A DNA stretch of 45,705 nt from Spirochaetota bacterium. Lineage in GTDB: Bacteria > Spirochaetota > Spirochaetia > Sphaerochaetales > Sphaerochaetaceae. Positions 26,537 through 34,498 of the stretch are shown here, in pieces. Numbering within the stretch: the first letter of the stretch is position 1; each line of letters opens with the position of its first letter. The stretch covers positions 1 to 45,705 of the forward strand of contig CAKJZO010000051.1 of NCBI GenBank assembly GCA_918298275.1, written 5' to 3'. The position numbers and the translations under genes are program-made. The notes beneath the pieces were generated by a model that was not told the DNA's origin, did no database searches, and worked only from the letters and a program-made list of their open reading frames with translations.

Positions 26537-28339
26537 TCAACCTTCGACGTTTACGTAGCTCTTGAGCATCTTCTCATGCAGATTCTGGATGATCTTTGGC
26601 GGCTCAACCTCAGGAGCCCTCGGATCAAGCAGCCAGGTCTTTGCCCAGTGGTGGTCGTTGATCTGGAACATCGGCGGCTCCTTCACGCGGTCAATGGCCA
26701 TGGCATAGGCGTTTCTGGGCGCGAATGCGTCACCGATGATCTTGTTGTAAAGGCTTGGCGGTGTGCCCGGGATGCTGAAGAGGTCATCGCCCTTCTCGGC
26801 AAGCTGGGTCAGTGAGCTCAGGAGCGCCCATGTGTACGGGTGCTTCGGCTCATAGAAGATATCCTCGACCGTTCCGAGCTCGACGATCTGGCCTCCGTAA
26901 AGCACTGCGACCCTCTCGGCAACGTTGGCCACAACTCCCAGGTCATGGGTGATGTAGACCGTGGTGTACCCGAGCTGATGCTGGAGGTCCTTGATCAGAC
27001 GGATGATCTGAGCCTGGATTGTGACGTCCAGGGCTGTGGTCGGCTCGTCACAGATAAGGATCTTGGGCTGGCAGGACAGTGCGATCGCAATGACGATCCT
27101 CTGTCTCATTCCACCGGAGTACATGAACGGATAGTCATCATATCTCTTCTCAGGCTCAGGGATTCCGACCTTGGCCATGATGTCCAGGGTCCTCTTCTTT
27201 GCCTCTTCCCGTGAGCACTTCTGGTGCTTGATTATGACAGTCGAGATCTGCTTTCCGATTGTCAGAACCGGGTTCAGGCTGGTCATAGGATCCTGGAAGA
27301 CCGTGGCGATACGGCATCCTCTGATCTGCTGCCAGTCCTTGGTGTACTTGACCTTGGCGCAATCGATGATGGCATAGCCGATCAGGGTCTTTGTGGCCTC
27401 ATCGTAGCCTCTGAAGGCAACCCTGAAGGTGCAGGTCTCGAAGAGCCTGTTCTTGACTGCGGACCTGTCAAGATCCTCACCGATGCTCATGGCAAGCTTG
27501 AAGGCCTTCTTGAGCTTTCTGGTGAAGACAACCTGGCTTCTGAGAGGATAACGGCCGATTGAGAGAAGTATCTCACGCGCGATGAGGACGTTTCTCTCAA
27601 GAACCTTGTCGGTAAGTCCGAACGGATTGCCCGGCTGGTCCCCTTTAGCGATCTTCTCGGCTCTTCTTGCCTCGAGATCCGCGATGACTTTCTCATCTGC
27701 GGCCCTGCGCTCCGCGTTAGCCTTGTACTCTGCAGCACGCTTTGCGATCAGGTCTGTCCTTTCCTTCTTGATCGCCTTGATCTGATCTTTCCAGGCCTTG
27801 ATCTTCTGGCTTATCTCCTGGATCTCAACCGCATCCTGTGCGTTCCTGCGGTCCAGTGCTACCACATAGTTGGTGCGGTCGACGATGTCATCGTCAAGGT
27901 TCTTGATCCTGATGGAGAAATCTGACTCTTCCTCAGGAGTAAGACCCTGTGAATGCTTGATCTCCATCTTCTTCTGCTCAATGGCAACATACTCGGCAGC
28001 ACCGCGCTCAAGGACGGAATACTCGTTGAGGGTGTTGATCATCTTGTCCAGGTACTTCTGGCGCTTGGCGTCAATCTGGACAGTGGTCTTGGAGAGGCTG
28101 TCATCCGAGAAGATTATGCTTCCGTTGCTGATGAAGCCGTTCGAGTCCAGCATTCCGGCAAATGTCTTTGTCAGGACTGATTTTCCTGATCCGGACTCAC
28201 CGACTATGGCGATTGACTCGTTCTCATAGATATCAAGTGAGACACGTCTGATTGCGGTGAGGATTCTTCCTCTGACGTTGAACTTGACCTCGACGTCCTT
28301 CAGTGAGAGAAGCACTTTCTTGTTTTCGTTGTTTTCCAT
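26537..28339 (-). CDS. oppD: Oligopeptide ABC transporter ATP-binding protein with about 250-residue insert
   Basis: 600 residues against about 330-350 for ordinary OppD. Walker A ([10 protein letters not shown], 47-56) and the Q-loop (FQDPMTSLN, about 348-356) are separated by about 290 residues instead of about 60. The extra part, about 82-335, includes a long charged, coiled-coil-like stretch (about 85-230, rich in Lys, Glu, Ala) and a second segment. Signature YSGGMRQRI, Walker [13 protein letters not shown], His465 and the C-terminal CxxC-free tail are otherwise canonical. GGAGGCACTGA precedes the ATG. The frame is continuous, so this is not an assembly artefact seen as a fusion. Confidence 0.93.
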   Translation of the reverse strand: MENNENKKVLLSLKDVEVKFNVRGRILTAIRRVSLDIYENESIAIVGESGSGKSVLTKTFAGMLDSNGFISNGSIIFSDDSLSKTTVQIDAKRQKYLDKMINTLNEYSVLERGAAEYVAIEQKKMEIKHSQGLTPEEESDFSIRIKNLDDDIVDRTNYVVALDRRNAQDAVEIQEISQKIKAWKDQIKAIKKERTDLIAKRAAEYKANAERRAADEKVIADLEARRAEKIAKGDQPGNPFGLTDKVLERNVLIAREILLSIGRYPLRSQVVFTRKLKKAFKLAMSIGEDLDRSAVKNRLFETCTFRVAFRGYDEATKTLIGYAIIDCAKVKYTKDWQQIRGCRIATVFQDPMTSLNPVLTIGKQISTVIIKHQKCSREEAKKRTLDIMAKVGIPEPEKRYDDYPFMYSGGMRQRIVIAIALSCQPKILICDEPTTALDVTIQAQIIRLIKDLQHQLGYTTVYITHDLGVVANVAERVAVLYGGQIVELGTVEDIFYEPKHPYTWALLSSLTQLAEKGDDLFSIPGTPPSLYNKIIGDAFAPRNAYAMAIDRVKEPPMFQINDHHWAKTWLLDPRAPEVEPPKIIQNLHEKMLKSYVNVEG

Positions 28340-28353
28340 TCAGTGCCTCCTTC

Positions 28354-29328
28354 TCACATATGTGTCCTTGGGTCGGTGGCGTCTGCCAGGTTCTGGCCCA
28401 GGACATAGAGGATGATTGTCAGCAGTGCCGCAATGGCTACCGGCGGCCAAAAAGCCCATGGATAGGTGCGGAATGCGACCTGACCTTCCTGAATCATTCT
28501 TCCCAGTGACGGAACCTCGGCCGAAAGACCGATTCCGATGAATGAGAGGAAGACCTCGACCGAGATGTAACGCGGAAGCTCTGTTGCAAGCAGAGTGACA
28601 ATGACGGATGTCAAGAACGGCATTATGTTCTTGGAGATGATTCTGGGAATCGGGGTTCCGAGACATCTGGAAGCCAGTGAGTACTCGCGGTCACGGATGA
28701 TCATGACCTGTGTCCTGAAGAAGTACGAGATACCCAGCCATCCTGTGATTGTCAGGGCAAAGACAAAGCTCCAGAAACCTGAACCGACGATATAGACCAG
28801 AACAGAGATCAGAAGGATGTCCGGGACATTGGCGATGATGCTGTAGATGACAATCATTGTCTTGTCCATCGTCTTTGAATAACCCCAGACGGCACCCATG
28901 ATGATTCCGATGCTCATGTTGATTGCCGCACAGATGGAAGCAAGCAGGAGCGATGTCCTGGCCGATGCCCAGATTCCGTAGAAGATCGAGTTTCCGATTT
29001 GGCCTGAGCCGAGCAGCCACTTGAAGCTGAAGCCTCCGGTCTGCCTCATGGCCTGTGCAGGGCTCTGGTTGAACATCGTGGCGTTTGTGACGTTCTCATA
29101 AGGGTCATATGTGCAGAAAGCCGGAATGAGGAAACTGCAAAGGAACAGAAGCACAAGCATGGTTATTGCAACCCAGTTGGACTTCTTGCGGAAGAAGACC
29201 CTGAAGACGGATCTCCAGTATGAGTATCTCGGAGCAATGATCTTCTCCGATTCTATTGAGTCGTTGCTGACAAAGGTAAATAACTCGTCTTCGTTGACGA
29301 CTGCATCTTTCTTGATTGTGTCTGCCAT
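28354..29328 (-). CDS. oppC: Oligopeptide ABC transporter permease
   Basis: 324 residues. A cytoplasmic N-terminal tail of about 50 residues, then a first membrane helix (WVAITMLVLLFLCSFLIPAF), a periplasmic loop, and five further helices of the BPD_transp_1 fold. The EAA loop is in SLASRCLGTPIPRIISKNIMP, the coupling helix that contacts the ATPases. The C-terminus (GQNLADATDPRTHM) is the standard ending of DppC/OppC. AAGGAGGTAGATAATC precedes the ATG. Its start is two bases after oppB, so the two permeases are coupled. Confidence 0.95.
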   Translation of the reverse strand: MADTIKKDAVVNEDELFTFVSNDSIESEKIIAPRYSYWRSVFRVFFRKKSNWVAITMLVLLFLCSFLIPAFCTYDPYENVTNATMFNQSPAQAMRQTGGFSFKWLLGSGQIGNSIFYGIWASARTSLLLASICAAINMSIGIIMGAVWGYSKTMDKTMIVIYSIIANVPDILLISVLVYIVGSGFWSFVFALTITGWLGISYFFRTQVMIIRDREYSLASRCLGTPIPRIISKNIMPFLTSVIVTLLATELPRYISVEVFLSFIGIGLSAEVPSLGRMIQEGQVAFRTYPWAFWPPVAIAALLTIILYVLGQNLADATDPRTHM

Positions 29329-29330
29329 GA

Positions 29331-30917
29331 TTATCTACCTCCTTTTGAATCGAATGAGATTCTCGGGTCGAACTTGGCCATGAGGACATCGCCCAGAATC
29401 AGTGATATGAGTGACAGTGTGGTGTAGAACACCGTACATGCCACAATGACGCCGTTGTCATGTCCTGCAATAGCCTTTGTCAGAAGACCTCCGACACCAG
29501 GGACCGAGTAGACGCTCTCAGTGATGATGGCTCCGACCAGACATCCAAGGATGTTGCCCGGGATTCCATGGATGATTGGGATCATGGCGTTCTTGGAGAT
29601 ATGCGTGGAGTAGATCTCACGCTCTGACAGACCCTCTGCCCTGGCGAACTTGACGTAGTCGCTGTTCATCTGGTCTATCATGTAGCGGCGCATCCACTTC
29701 ATCAGACCTCCGATTGCCGGGATTGAGAGGGAGATAGTCGGAAGTATGTAAGCCAGAATCTTGACCGTCGCGTTGGCGAACTTGTACGGCAGTCCGAACA
29801 GGCTTGTTCCGATTGCGGCGAATATGAAGATATATGCAAGTGACGGGACACTCATGAAGAAGATGATGTACCACATTCCGACCTTGTCGATCCAGGTGTC
29901 CTTCTTGCGGGCCATGAGAATTCCGAGAGGAAGACCGCATGCATACTGGAAGATTGTGGCGATGATTCCGATCAAGAATGATGTGCCGATCATTGACAGT
30001 CCGTCACGCCTGTATCTTGCGTTTGTGTATTTGTCCGGGAACAGCTGCTTCTCGTTCTCTGTCAGCTCTCCGGTGTTATATGTGAGGGTATGGAAATCAA
30101 TGGCTGTATCTGCCCACTGGTCAGTGCCTATCTGGTTTGGATACTGCTGCCTTGTGGTCTTGAGATCACCCTGTGAGTCCGTGATGACGCTTGAGATTTC
30201 CTGGCCTCTGTATCTTGTGAATGATACACCGAGGTTCATATGGATCCAGTTCTGGTGGATGAACGGGAACTTGCCGTCAAAGTACAGAAGATACTTATGT
30301 GTGGTTCCGCTTCCGACAATGGCGAAGAGTCCGCTGTACGGATCCTTCTCGAATCGGATGTATCTGTCGGTGAGCTCAGGATCATCAACATCCCTTTTGG
30401 TCTCGAAAGTAAAGAAACCCTTGATGTAGTCCCAGAGCCTGACGATTATGAGCTTTTCCTTGGTGGCAAGAAGATATCCTGTTCCGCCCGGCTTGAGCTG
30501 CTTGGCTCCGGTGGAATATCTGATTGGATCGAGTCTGACAATATTGTAGCCCTTGCTCTCATAGTACTGGATGAACTCCTGGACGGTCTCGTTCTTCAGA
30601 TAGTCGTCACCGACCCTCTGAATCACATTCTTGTCCTCGTTGTACTCATCGGAGGTATCAAATGCGTCACCGTATCTCTCGACCCATTTGGCCTTGCAAA
30701 AGGTTCCGAAGTTCACGAACTCAAGGTACCCGTATCTCTGATACTGGGTGTACTCATAGAGAACTCGGTCATTGTTGCTTCTCTTGTTCCACACATCGTC
30801 AGTCTGGAAAATTGCGCTTCTGTCTGTCAGCGAGAAGACAAGGAGCATGACAATCCAGGTGACTGCAAGGAGCGAGAGAACGGAGAAGAAAATTCTTTTC
30901 CAGATATATTTTCTCAT
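29331..30917 (-). CDS. oppB: Oligopeptide ABC transporter permease with large extracytoplasmic insert
   Basis: 528 residues against about 306-330 for typical OppB. TM1 is at about 9-30 and TM2 begins only at about 312 (IGTSFLIGIIATIFQYACG). The intervening 280 residues, normally about 70, are polar and should lie outside the membrane. Near 217-245 they include NWIHMNLGVSF, the counterpart of the conserved GDLGxS segment, so the new sequence is mainly about 35-215 plus a shorter piece at 250-305. The EAA loop (FARAEGLSEREIYSTHISKNA) and five C-terminal helices are normal. It follows a hairpin-rich 182-base gap after oppA. Confidence 0.93.
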   Translation of the reverse strand: MRKYIWKRIFFSVLSLLAVTWIVMLLVFSLTDRSAIFQTDDVWNKRSNNDRVLYEYTQYQRYGYLEFVNFGTFCKAKWVERYGDAFDTSDEYNEDKNVIQRVGDDYLKNETVQEFIQYYESKGYNIVRLDPIRYSTGAKQLKPGGTGYLLATKEKLIIVRLWDYIKGFFTFETKRDVDDPELTDRYIRFEKDPYSGLFAIVGSGTTHKYLLYFDGKFPFIHQNWIHMNLGVSFTRYRGQEISSVITDSQGDLKTTRQQYPNQIGTDQWADTAIDFHTLTYNTGELTENEKQLFPDKYTNARYRRDGLSMIGTSFLIGIIATIFQYACGLPLGILMARKKDTWIDKVGMWYIIFFMSVPSLAYIFIFAAIGTSLFGLPYKFANATVKILAYILPTISLSIPAIGGLMKWMRRYMIDQMNSDYVKFARAEGLSEREIYSTHISKNAMIPIIHGIPGNILGCLVGAIITESVYSVPGVGGLLTKAIAGHDNGVIVACTVFYTTLSLISLILGDVLMAKFDPRISFDSKGGR

Positions 30918-30930
30918 GGTATCCCTTTTT

Positions 30931-30947
30931 GGACTGTCTGACAGTCC
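30931..30947. repeat. 17-base palindrome in the oppB leader
   Basis: GGACTGTC-T-GACAGTCC is a perfect odd-centred palindrome 14 bases upstream of the oppB start codon, just before its GGGA ribosome site. As RNA it would form a 6-bp stem with a 5-base loop. The GGACTG/CAGTCC motif recurs in the hairpin after oppA. Confidence 0.6.
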
Positions 30948-30974
30948 CGTTTTTATTTCTCCTTTTCGGATTAA

Positions 30975-31030
30975 GACTCAAAAAAATACTATATTAATAT
31001 GATTTTGAGCCTTCATTCAAAAAGGGCTCA
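30975..31030 (-). promoter_or_regulatory. Overlapping alternative hairpins between oppA and oppB
   Basis: The segment 31003-31011 can pair with 30975-30983 (9 bp, needing a U-G wobble that exists only in the minus-strand RNA) or, in part (31006-31011), with 31025-31030 (6 bp). These pairings exclude each other. A possible internal promoter for oppB, TTGAAT (31020-31015) with TAATAT about 18 bases on, overlaps the same region. Confidence 0.45.
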
Positions 31031-31041
31031 TACAACAAGCA

Positions 31042-31071
31042 TGGGACTGCCGTGAAATCACAGCAGTCCCA
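31042..31071 (-). terminator. Strong hairpin just after oppA (attenuator or mRNA-stabilising stem)
   Basis: Arms TGGGACTGC (31042-31050) and GCAGTCCCA (31063-31071) extend through one mismatch into GTG/CAC around an AAAT loop. It lies 29 bases after the oppA stop. No T-tract follows directly, so partial termination or 3'-end protection of the abundant binding-protein mRNA is more likely than full termination. Confidence 0.65.
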
Positions 31072-31099
31072 CCCTCTAGGTTAAACTTCAATTGAATTA

Positions 31100-33217
31100 T
31101 CAGAACAGTCCGATAACCTTTGTCATGTAACCAACGCCATTGCCTCTAAATGTGTCGAGGTATGTGCAAGGATCTCCGAAGTCCGGGCCCCAACCTGAGC
31201 CGTAGAAGATATCGAAGTTTCCGGCCTCTCCATTGGAAGCTCTGTATCCGCAAGCGTAGAAGTCTGCAGATGTTGTTGTCTCAATCAGGTTGACTGTGAC
31301 GTTCTCAGCACCGAGAGCACCCTCGATTGCCTGCTTGTAGGCATTGGCCTGAGCAACCTGTGAAGCGCTTGGTGAGTAGTAGACATCATCAATGACGATC
31401 GGCCACTTGACGCTGTCACCGAGCTCCTTCTTGGCGAGCTCGAGGTACTTCTTTGCCTCTTCCGGATGATACCATCCATCAACACCGTCCTTGACGATGA
31501 CAGGGCATCCCATTTGGTCAAGGTAGTACTGGACAATCTCACCGTACATTGTTCCGGCAACGAACTTCTTTCCGTCAACAGTGACATCCTCAGCGAGCTG
31601 GACGAACTCAGGATGAGTGTACATGTTTCTGAGGTTGGTTGTTGCGAGGTCAGCACCACGGCTTGTTGCGTTAATGGTTGCCTTGTCATATGCGAAACAG
31701 ATGGCCTTTCTGAAGTTCTTGTTCATCATAGCTGTCTCGGTGTCGATCTTCTGCTCCTCTGTCTTGGGGGATGCTGCAGCACCGGATGCAAGAGCGAATG
31801 TTCCTCTGTTGAGGTTCAGGCCCTTGAAGTATGATGTTGATGTTGTGTCTGAGATGTAGTGGTACTTGTCGAAGTTGCCATCTGCCTTTGCCCATGCGAG
31901 GGTTCCGGAAGCCTCTGTCAGGCCGCAACCTGCGTAGACACCGTCACAGACGTCCTTGTAGAACTGAGCCATATTCTCACCGTTGTCGTAGATCCATGTG
32001 ATGGAATCGAGCTTGACTGACTCGGGATCATAGTAGTTCGGGTTCCTGACGACCTTGATGATTGATGCGTCGTTGAGCTGCTGGAGAAGGAATGCACCGT
32101 TGTAGACCTGTGATGAGACATCTGTTGCCTTTCCATAGGTGTACTTGTTGGTGTCTGCCTGAGCTGCCGCATACTCCTCGATTCCGAAGACTCCGCCGTG
32201 TGCGAGGTAGAAGCTCTCGCAGATAGGAGCGAAAATGCTGTATGTGAGCATTGTCAGGAAGTAGCTTGTCGGAGCGCAGAGCTTGACCTGCAGTGTGTAG
32301 TCGTCGATGGCCTTGTATCCGACTGCGTCAAACTTTCCGCCAGCTGTGACATACTCCTGAACTCCCTCGACGATTCCGTAAAGGAGAGACTCGAGTCCTG
32401 CTCCACAGTCAAGCATGTGATGGAAACCGGCGACAAAGTCCTTGGCTGTGACCTCGGCATACTTTGTACCCTCTGATGTTGACCACCATGCACCCTTCCT
32501 GATGTGGAATGTATATGTGAGACCGTCATCAGAGACTTCCCATGACTCTGCAATAGCAGGAATCATCTGTCCGAGGTTGTTGTACTGGACAAGTGAGTCG
32601 GTGCAGTTGACCAGGATCTCGGTATCAGACTGGCTTGATGTGTTCAGTGTGTCGAGTGTGACAGGAGCTGTTGCGAAGGTTGTCTTGTAATCCTTGTTGA
32701 TGCTGTGGCCGTGAGCCTTGAGCCATCCCTCAGGATCATATGTTGCCTCGCCCTTGACTGCCTTTGCCCAGATTGAGAGAAGCTCGTCTCTCTCTGCCGG
32801 TGTCAGGAATGTGTCGCCGGAGATGATGGTTCCCTTCCATCTGTCATCATCGTTACCCCACTGGACGTAAGGAACTGTTCTCGGAGCAATTCTTGAGATT
32901 GTGTATGCACCGCCCTGAGTTGTGTTCGGGACCATGACTGCTGCGTCGAGCAGGAAAGCCTCGGCCTGTGCATAGATGACAAATCTCTCGGAATCGCTTG
33001 CTGCAGCCTTGGCCTTGTCGAGGAGTTCCTCGTATCCGCCGAGAACTGAAGCATAGATCTGCTCGTCATCGCCACGGACGTATGTGCTGGGCTTTGTGAC
33101 GGGAGCCTGTGCGGGAGCTGCTGCCGGTGCAGTCTTCTGAGCCTCTGCTGCGCCCTGAGCGAAGACAGAAGTGAGAGCAACTGCAAGAATCAGCATGATA
33201 ACTGTCAGTTTCTTCAT
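31100..33217 (-). CDS. oppA: Oligopeptide-binding protein, apparently circularly permuted
   Basis: 705 residues from the ATG at 33217 (GGAGGAAAAAAG upstream; the frame from 33262 is too long). Signal peptide 1-21 ends VFAQG; a Pro/Ala linker runs to about 43. Residues 54-132 (YEELLDKAKAAASDSERF, YAQAEAFLLDAAVMVP, ISRIAPRTV) match the part normally at the C-terminus of SBP family 5. The usual N-terminal start (PVTLDTLN, MIPAIAESWEVSDDGLTYTF) begins only at about 180. The C-terminus stops at SGWGPDFGDPCTYLDTF plus about 14 residues, just where the relocated part would normally follow. It binds peptides for OppBCDF. Confidence 0.9.
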   Translation of the reverse strand: MKKLTVIMLILAVALTSVFAQGAAEAQKTAPAAAPAQAPVTKPSTYVRGDDEQIYASVLGGYEELLDKAKAAASDSERFVIYAQAEAFLLDAAVMVPNTTQGGAYTISRIAPRTVPYVQWGNDDDRWKGTIISGDTFLTPAERDELLSIWAKAVKGEATYDPEGWLKAHGHSINKDYKTTFATAPVTLDTLNTSSQSDTEILVNCTDSLVQYNNLGQMIPAIAESWEVSDDGLTYTFHIRKGAWWSTSEGTKYAEVTAKDFVAGFHHMLDCGAGLESLLYGIVEGVQEYVTAGGKFDAVGYKAIDDYTLQVKLCAPTSYFLTMLTYSIFAPICESFYLAHGGVFGIEEYAAAQADTNKYTYGKATDVSSQVYNGAFLLQQLNDASIIKVVRNPNYYDPESVKLDSITWIYDNGENMAQFYKDVCDGVYAGCGLTEASGTLAWAKADGNFDKYHYISDTTSTSYFKGLNLNRGTFALASGAAASPKTEEQKIDTETAMMNKNFRKAICFAYDKATINATSRGADLATTNLRNMYTHPEFVQLAEDVTVDGKKFVAGTMYGEIVQYYLDQMGCPVIVKDGVDGWYHPEEAKKYLELAKKELGDSVKWPIVIDDVYYSPSASQVAQANAYKQAIEGALGAENVTVNLIETTTSADFYACGYRASNGEAGNFDIFYGSGWGPDFGDPCTYLDTFRGNGVGYMTKVIGLF

Positions 33218-33280
33218 CTTTTTTCCTCCATAAAGAAATAAAATCAGTTTAAAACACCACATGATATGGGTTGTTTCTCT

Positions 33281-33309
33281 ATAACATCACAAATTCATCA
33301 CTTTATCAA
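33281..33309 (-). promoter_or_regulatory. Possible promoter of the opp operon
   Basis: On the minus strand, TTGATA (33309-33304), then after 17 bases TGTTAT (33286-33281; a TTATAG lies two bases on). This gives a leader of about 60 bases to the oppA ATG. A 7-bp inverted repeat, TTCAATA-N4-TATTGAA, lies at 33320-33337 just after galE. Confidence 0.4.
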
Positions 33310-33344
33310 GAGAAAATCCTTCAATATATTTATTGAAACCCCTT

Positions 33345-34370
33345 TCAGTCCTCGAAACCTTTCGGATTCATGCTCTGCCAACGCCATGCATCAGCGCACA
33401 TGCGCTCCATGTCGTACTCGGCAACGAATCCCAGAACTTCCCTGGCCTTTTCGGTATCGGCATAGACGGTGGCAAGGTCTCCGGCCCTGCGCGGACCTAC
33501 GACGTACGGGATACTGTGTCCGCAGGCCTTCTCGAACGCATGGACGATCTCGAGGACGCTGGAGCCCCTGCCGGTTCCGATGTTGAAGACTTCGCAGCCT
33601 CTGTGGTCCTCCGCGTATCTGACGGCAAGGACATGGGCCCTGGCAAGATCCACCACGTGGATGTAGTCCCTGACTCCGGTTCCGTCGGGGGTATCGTAGT
33701 CGTCGCCGAAGACCGTCAGATGATCGCGTCTGCCGATGGCCACCTGGGAGACATAGGGCATGAGGTTGTTGGGAATTCCCTGGGGGTCCTCTCCGATGAG
33801 GCCGCTTTCATGGGCACCGACGGGGTTGAAATATCTGAGAAGCACTATCGAGAGCTCGGAGTCGGCCACGCAGAGGGCCTTGAAGATCTGTTCTCCCATG
33901 TACTTTGTCCAGCCGTAGGGATTGGTGCAGTTTCCAGTGCGGCTCTGCTCGGTCAGGGGCATCTCGTTGTCTCCGGAATAGACGGTGGCGCTGGAGGAGA
34001 AGACAAGGTTCTTCACGTTGTGCTTTCTCATGACCTTGCAGAGAGTCATGGATGCATCGAGGTTGTTCTGGAAATACTCGAGCGGTTTTGCAACGCTCTC
34101 GCCTACCGCCTTCAGACCGGCGAAGTGGATCACGCTGCCGATCTCGTTTGCCGAGAACACGGCATCAAGGGCCTTCTCGTCACAGACGTCCGCATTGAAG
34201 AAAAGAGGCCTCTTGCCCGTTATCTGCTTCACTCTGTCCAAGGATTTCTCGTGGCTGTTCACGAGGTTGTCCACAACGACTACATCGTAGCCGGCGTTGA
34301 TGAGTTCCACGCATGCATGACTTCCGATGAAACCCGTTCCACCGGTGACCAGGATAGCTTTTTTATTCAT
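33345..34370 (-). CDS. galE: UDP-glucose 4-epimerase
   Basis: 341 residues from the ATG at 34370 (a TTG at 34385 is a weaker alternative). SDR-extended fold: NAD-binding GGTGFIGSH at about 8-16, the NADVCD acidic segment, catalytic Ser in SSSATVYS, and Tyr/Lys in YGWTKYMGE. The C-terminus contains the GalE-specific TGRGSSVLEIVHAFEKA and RAGDLATVYAD. It interconverts UDP-glucose and UDP-galactose for glycan synthesis or galactose use. No other Leloir genes are adjacent. It is divergent from the HSL-type hydrolase. Confidence 0.96.
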   Translation of the reverse strand: MNKKAILVTGGTGFIGSHACVELINAGYDVVVVDNLVNSHEKSLDRVKQITGKRPLFFNADVCDEKALDAVFSANEIGSVIHFAGLKAVGESVAKPLEYFQNNLDASMTLCKVMRKHNVKNLVFSSSATVYSGDNEMPLTEQSRTGNCTNPYGWTKYMGEQIFKALCVADSELSIVLLRYFNPVGAHESGLIGEDPQGIPNNLMPYVSQVAIGRRDHLTVFGDDYDTPDGTGVRDYIHVVDLARAHVLAVRYAEDHRGCEVFNIGTGRGSSVLEIVHAFEKACGHSIPYVVGPRRAGDLATVYADTEKAREVLGFVAEYDMERMCADAWRWQSMNPKGFED

Positions 34371-34458
34371 GATTTGATGTCCCAACCTTTGATTCCAATC
34401 GTATTTTTTACGCTGATTTAGTGCTATAGGAACATTGTTAATGATGGTTGTAAAAACA

Positions 34459-34487
34459 TTGAACCTAAGCGTCTTTTATTATATCAT
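34459..34487 (+). promoter_or_regulatory. Promoter of the HSL-type hydrolase gene
   Basis: TTGAAC (34459-34464), a 17-base spacer and TATCAT (34482-34487). The ATG at 34499 is only 11 bases past the -10 and no Shine-Dalgarno sequence lies between, so the leader would be about 5 bases or less. Confidence 0.55.
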
Positions 34488-34498
34488 ATTGTTCTGTC

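Noticed and set aside
26537-28339. OppD as an artefact of fused or frameshifted genes
   Set aside because: The reading frame is continuous with normal composition, has one start with a strong ribosome site, and the motifs before and after the insert belong to one OppD.
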